From: Moraxellaceae bacterium
Lineage (GTDB): Bacteria > Pseudomonadota > Gammaproteobacteria > Pseudomonadales > Moraxellaceae
Assembly: GCA_003543245.1 (NCBI GenBank)
Contig: DPJB01000017.1
Coordinates: 17,749 to 71,560 of the forward strand
Direction of reading: 5' to 3'
Length of the DNA stretch: 53,812 bases
Made by a program: the position numbers and the translations under genes. Of the stretch, positions 50,782-53,812 are shown piece after piece. Positions within the stretch are counted from its first letter, which is position 1. Each line of letters starts with the position of its first letter. The notes beneath the pieces are model-generated. The model did not search any database. It saw only the letters and a program-made list of their open reading frames with translations, and had not been told where the DNA came from.

Positions 50782-52371
50782 TCAATGCTCGCGGGTTTCG
50801 CGGAACCTGATATCCGGATAGCGCTCCTGCATCAATTGCAGGTTCACACGACTGGGCGCGAGATAGGTCAGGTAACCACCACCGTCAAGCGACAGCTGGT
50901 CGTGAGCCTTCTTCTTGAATTCGTTGAACTTCTTGTCGTCGTCGCATGACACCCAGCGCACTGTCGCGACATTCACCGGCTCGTAAACGCACTCGACCTT
51001 GTACTCGTCCTGCAGGCGATAGGCGACCACATCAAACTGCAGCACACCGACTGCGCCCAGAATGAGGTCATTATTGATCTGGGGCATGAAGACCTGCGTC
51101 GCGCCTTCTTCCGACAACTCCTTGAGACCCTTCTGCAACTGCTTGCTCTTGAGCGGATCTTTCAGACGCACACGGCGGAACAGTTCCGGGGCAAAATGGG
51201 GAATGCCGAGGTAGTGCAACTCTTCGCCTTCGGTGAAGGTGTCGCCAATCTGGATGGTGCCATGATTGTGCAGGCCGATGATATCGCCTGACCAGGCCTC
51301 TTCCAGATGCGCGCGTTCGCCGGCAAGAAAGGTCAGTGCATCGGCAATGCGTATTTCCTTGCCGATGCGTACATGCTTCATCTTCAGGCCCTTTTCGTAT
51401 TTGCCGGAGCAAATGCGCAGGAAGGCGATGCGGTCACGATGCTTGGGGTCCATGTTCGCCTGGATCTTGAACACAAAACCGGAGAACTTTTCCTCGGTGG
51501 CGGCGACCTGACGCTCGGCGGCCTTGCGGCCAAGCGGGCACGGCGCCCAGTCGGTAAAACCGTTGAGGATATGGTTCACACCGAAATTGCCGAGTGCTGT
51601 GCCGAAAAAGACCGGTGTCAGCTTGCCCGCCAGAAACTCGTCCATGTTGAACTCATGGCTGGCGCCCAGCACCAGCTCAAGGTGCTCACGCAGATTGGCA
51701 GCATCATCACCCAGTACGGCATCAAGTTCGGGGTTATCGAGCCCGTCTATGAACTTGTCTGCAATCAGCTCTGAACCATGGCCCTGCTGATAGAGATATA
51801 CGCGGTTTTCAATGAGGTGGTATACGCCCTTGAAATCACGCCCCATGCCGATTGGCCAGGTCACTGGGGCACATTTTATTTTCAGCACACTCTCGACTTC
51901 GTCCAGCAGCTCGATTGGCTCGCGGATTTCGCGGTCCATCTTGTTGACGAAGGTAATGATGGGGGTGTCGCGCATGCGGCACACTTCCATCAGCTTGATG
52001 GTGCGGTCTTCCACGCCCTTGGCGCCATCGATGACCATGAGGGCCGAGTCGACTGCGGTCAGGGTGCGATAGGTATCTTCGGAGAAATCTTCGTGTCCAG
52101 GGGTATCGAGCAGGTTGATGGTGCAATGCCGGTAGGGAAACTGCATGACCGACGTGGTGATGGAGATACCACGCTGCTTTTCCATTTCCATCCAGTCGGA
52201 CGTGGCATGGCGGTCAGACTTGCGCGACTTCACTGTGCCGGCAATCTGGATGGCCTTGCCCCACAGCAGCAGCTTTTCCGTGATGGTGGTCTTGCCGGCG
52301 TCGGGATGGGAAATGATGGCGAAGGTACGACGGGCAGCCACTTCGGCGGCGACTTGTTCGGCAAGGCTCAT
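50782..52371 (-). CDS. prfC: Peptide chain release factor 3 (RF3)
   Basis: The 529-residue GTPase removes RF1/RF2 from the ribosome after peptide release. It shows the P-loop HPDAGKTTITEKLL, the switch region RGISITTSVMQF, DTPGHEDFSEDTYRTL and NKMDRE. The length is exactly in the family range. The promoter at 52408-52435 sits 37 bp upstream. Confidence 0.98.
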   Translation of the reverse strand: MSLAEQVAAEVAARRTFAIISHPDAGKTTITEKLLLWGKAIQIAGTVKSRKSDRHATSDWMEMEKQRGISITTSVMQFPYRHCTINLLDTPGHEDFSEDTYRTLTAVDSALMVIDGAKGVEDRTIKLMEVCRMRDTPIITFVNKMDREIREPIELLDEVESVLKIKCAPVTWPIGMGRDFKGVYHLIENRVYLYQQGHGSELIADKFIDGLDNPELDAVLGDDAANLREHLELVLGASHEFNMDEFLAGKLTPVFFGTALGNFGVNHILNGFTDWAPCPLGRKAAERQVAATEEKFSGFVFKIQANMDPKHRDRIAFLRICSGKYEKGLKMKHVRIGKEIRIADALTFLAGERAHLEEAWSGDIIGLHNHGTIQIGDTFTEGEELHYLGIPHFAPELFRRVRLKDPLKSKQLQKGLKELSEEGATQVFMPQINNDLILGAVGVLQFDVVAYRLQDEYKVECVYEPVNVATVRWVSCDDDKKFNEFKKKAHDQLSLDGGGYLTYLAPSRVNLQLMQERYPDIRFRETREH

Positions 52372-52407
52372 GGTATTGGCTACGGCTGGTCAGACTGAAA
52401 GGCGGGA

Positions 52408-52435
52408 ATTATACGGGCAATGTGGCCCGCCCCAA
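52408..52435 (-). promoter_or_regulatory. Predicted promoter of prfC
   Basis: On the minus strand TTGGGG (52430-52435), a 16-bp spacer and a perfect TATAAT (52408-52413). The start would be near 52401, about 30 nt before the ATG. Confidence 0.5.
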
Positions 52436-52446
52436 CCCTTCACGTG

Positions 52447-52482
52447 AAAAAAGCTGGTGGTAACCGAGGATATCAACGGTTA
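52447..52482 (-). terminator. Probable terminator after rimI
   Basis: On the minus strand TAACCG/CGGTTA (6-bp stem, 10-nt loop) is followed after a short GC-containing stretch by TTTTTT (52447-52452). It is 12 bp beyond the rimI stop. The stem is short. Confidence 0.4.
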
Positions 52483-52493
52483 TCCGGAACCCA

Positions 52494-52940
52494 TCAAAAG
52501 GCCATGGCCATCAGGAGGGCATCTTCACGCCCCCCTCCCACGGCCGGGTAATAGTTGCGGCGCAGGCCTATCTCGTTGAATCCCACTGCCTGATACAGGG
52601 CAACCGCACGCTTGTTGGAGGGGCGAACCTCCAGAAAGAGGGTAGCCGTTGTGTTCTGGGCATAGTCAATCAGGTGGGCCAGCAGTTCGCGCCCCATGCC
52701 TTTGCCATGGAGGGCAGGATCAATGGTGATATTGAGCAGGTGCCCCTCGTCCAGAATGACCTGCACCACACCGTAACCAATGATGGTTCCCCCCTGCTCC
52801 ATCACGACCATGTAATAGCCGCTGCGCAGGGCATCCTCAAGGATACCGGGTGTCCAGGGAAACGCGTGCGCCCTGATTTCGATGGCGAGTACCGCTGGCA
52901 GGTCGGCCGCCACGAGGGGCCGGATCAGACACTCAGACAT
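52494..52940 (-). CDS. rimI: Ribosomal protein S18 alanine N-acetyltransferase
   Basis: The 148-residue GNAT protein has IRPLVAADLPAVLAIEI.AH, the acetyl-CoA loop LHGKGMGRELL and FLEVRPSNKRAVALYQAVGF, typical of RimI. It acetylates the N-terminal Ala of ribosomal protein S18. Its ATG overlaps the end of the upstream gene by 8 bp, as holD and rimI overlap in E. coli. Confidence 0.95.
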   Translation of the reverse strand: MSECLIRPLVAADLPAVLAIEIRAHAFPWTPGILEDALRSGYYMVVMEQGGTIIGYGVVQVILDEGHLLNITIDPALHGKGMGRELLAHLIDYAQNTTATLFLEVRPSNKRAVALYQAVGFNEIGLRRNYYPAVGGGREDALLMAMAF

Positions 52941-53673
52941 TTAACGACAACCAGAAGGACTTCTTTGCCTGTGGCGTGGTCAGCAGGGTAGCCAGTGCCG
53001 GCCCTGCCACCATGGTGGTGGATGCGGGCAAGGCCGCGCGCACATGCACGGCCACCGCCTCACCCAGCACCAGGCAACGCCAGCCGTCGGGCACCTTGAG
53101 GGCATGCGAGAGCCACTCGACGGCGGCGCCCGGGCCATGATCCAGTTTGGGGTTCGCGTTTAATGGCCAGCGCAACAGGCTGGCTGAACCGGAGAAGTCG
53201 GGCGCCGCACCCAGTGCATGACTGATTGCTGACAGCAGACGGTATTCCTGCCCTGACAGATCGGGTACATCGCCAAGGGCGATGATCGCCAACCAGCCGG
53301 GGGCCAGTGGCTGCACGCGCAGGGTGAACCGGGGAAGTGCAGGTGTCCCCTGGATGGCCATGCCAGTAGCCGGTGCCACGGGAGTGGCAGCCTGCCGGAC
53401 AGCTTGCCCCATGGCCGGAACCGCCGAGGGAGGCGCAACGACTGGTGCCTGACGCGCCACCGGCTCGCTCAGGACAGCCGCAGGTAGCTCCGGCTCAGCC
53501 ATCCCCTCTTGCGGGAAAGCAGCCTCGGGCACATCCGCCAGAAACGGGACCGCGACCAGTGGCAGCGAAGGTGCTGCGCCGGGCAGGTCGTAACGGGCCG
53601 TCCAGAGCGGAATGGCGAGTGCCGCCAGATAGGCCTGGCGCTGCCCTTCGTCCCTTCCGCTCATGACTGTCAC
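52933..53673 (-). CDS. Putative DNA polymerase III psi subunit (HolD-like), with large Ala/Pro-rich insert
   Basis: The 246-residue protein has no obvious family by motif. The start (RQAYLAALAIPLWTARYDLPGA) resembles the E. coli psi N-terminus pattern RDWQLQQLGITQWSLRRPGA, and the end (TTPQAKKSFWLSLN) resembles NPTARAALWQQI. It overlaps rimI by 8 bp, and prfC and tatD follow, as in E. coli. Psi links the chi subunit to the clamp loader. Residues about 60-112 are an Ala/Pro/Val-rich linker. The product is long compared with E. coli HolD (137). The GTG at 53673 has GGGG 7 nt upstream; ATG at 53664 is possible. leuA stops one base before its start. Confidence 0.6.
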   Translation of the reverse strand: MTVMSGRDEGQRQAYLAALAIPLWTARYDLPGAAPSLPLVAVPFLADVPEAAFPQEGMAEPELPAAVLSEPVARQAPVVAPPSAVPAMGQAVRQAATPVAPATGMAIQGTPALPRFTLRVQPLAPGWLAIIALGDVPDLSGQEYRLLSAISHALGAAPDFSGSASLLRWPLNANPKLDHGPGAAVEWLSHALKVPDGWRCLVLGEAVAVHVRAALPASTTMVAGPALATLLTTPQAKKSFWLSLNV

Positions 53674-53674
53674 A

Positions 53675-53812
53675 TCAGACCCCGGTTACGCCCTGCGGAT
53701 GCTCACGCTTGCTGCTGGTGCGCATCAGGTTGAGGGCATTCAGGTAGGCCTTGGCGCTGGCCACGACGATGTCGGTATCAGCCCCATGACCATTGATGAT
53801 GCGACCGGCCTG
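53675..53812 (-). CDS. leuA: 2-isopropylmalate synthase, C-terminal fragment
   Basis: Reading minus-strand codons from the window edge gives AGRIINGHGADTDIVVASAK then AYLNALNLM, ending at a TGA (53675-53677). This is the end of the LeuA regulatory domain (pattern GADTDIVVASAKAYLNALN). LeuA condenses acetyl-CoA with 2-ketoisovalerate in leucine synthesis. The N-terminal and catalytic parts are outside the window. Confidence 0.9.
   Translation of the reverse strand, partial: QAGRIINGHGADTDIVVASAKAYLNALNLMRTSSKREHPQGVTGV

Overview
The window looks like chromosomal DNA of a gammaproteobacterium of moderate GC. The evidence is gene order and content. ffh lies divergent from a ypjD-like and a corB-like gene. 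A holD-rimI-prfC-tatD group has the E. coli-like order, with leuA next to it. Single-copy genes typical of the class are present (purT, dgt, glpG, ppc, ychJ, sirB-like, olsB/olsA). Pseudomonadales or a relative is a reasonable guess, but the sequence alone does not settle the genus. I see no integrase, transposase, phage gene, CRISPR array or recognisable defence system.

Layout. 1-8030: the 5' end of ffh (minus strand), then about 7 kb of accessory genes (a large lipoprotein and a YfiR / CHASE8-like hybrid kinase / TonB-dependent receptor operon), then ypjD and corB. 9357-13958: a minus-strand run of a CoA-type Nudix hydrolase, gamma carbonic anhydrase, a periplasmic tandem SRPBCC-like protein, a DUF1289 protein, purT and a small helical protein. 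14050-22521: housekeeping and metabolic singletons (Nudix, two SDRs, dgt, a lipoprotein, beta carbonic anhydrase, an arginase-family protein, an OmpA-like lipoprotein, SirB-like, a second DUF1289 protein) and tRNA-Leu(UAG). 22551-25305: a tightly overlapping Sel1 / lipoprotein metallopeptidase / rhomboid operon. 25464-33485: a DUF815 ATPase, a diguanylate cyclase, an Old Yellow Enzyme facing an ArsR-MBL operon, the ornithine-lipid genes olsB-olsA, a TauE-type exporter and a small secreted protein. 33614-40515: ppc behind a 7TMR-DISM hybrid kinase, divergent from a membrane protein with a degenerate GGDEF domain. 40790-47045: a repeat-rich mini-lipoprotein, ychJ, and a five-gene exopolysaccharide export/regulation operon (beta-barrel, Wza-like, BY-kinase, PHP phosphatase, TPR). 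47276-53812: thiolase, a secreted unknown, then tatD, prfC, rimI, holD and the 3' end of leuA.

How they fit together. A theme is envelope and surface signalling: YfiR with a membrane hybrid kinase and an outer-membrane receptor, a canonical diguanylate cyclase, a GGNAF protein that keeps the c-di-GMP I-site, a hybrid kinase with one dead receiver, and an exopolysaccharide export machine with its own tyrosine kinase/phosphatase pair. A link between these through c-di-GMP is inference.

The best candidates for something under-described are the YfiR-kinase-receptor cassette (2484-7088), the kinase/GGNAF pair around 36357-40515, and the Pro/Ala-expanded putative HolD at 52933-53673. I did not find a convincing entirely new system.
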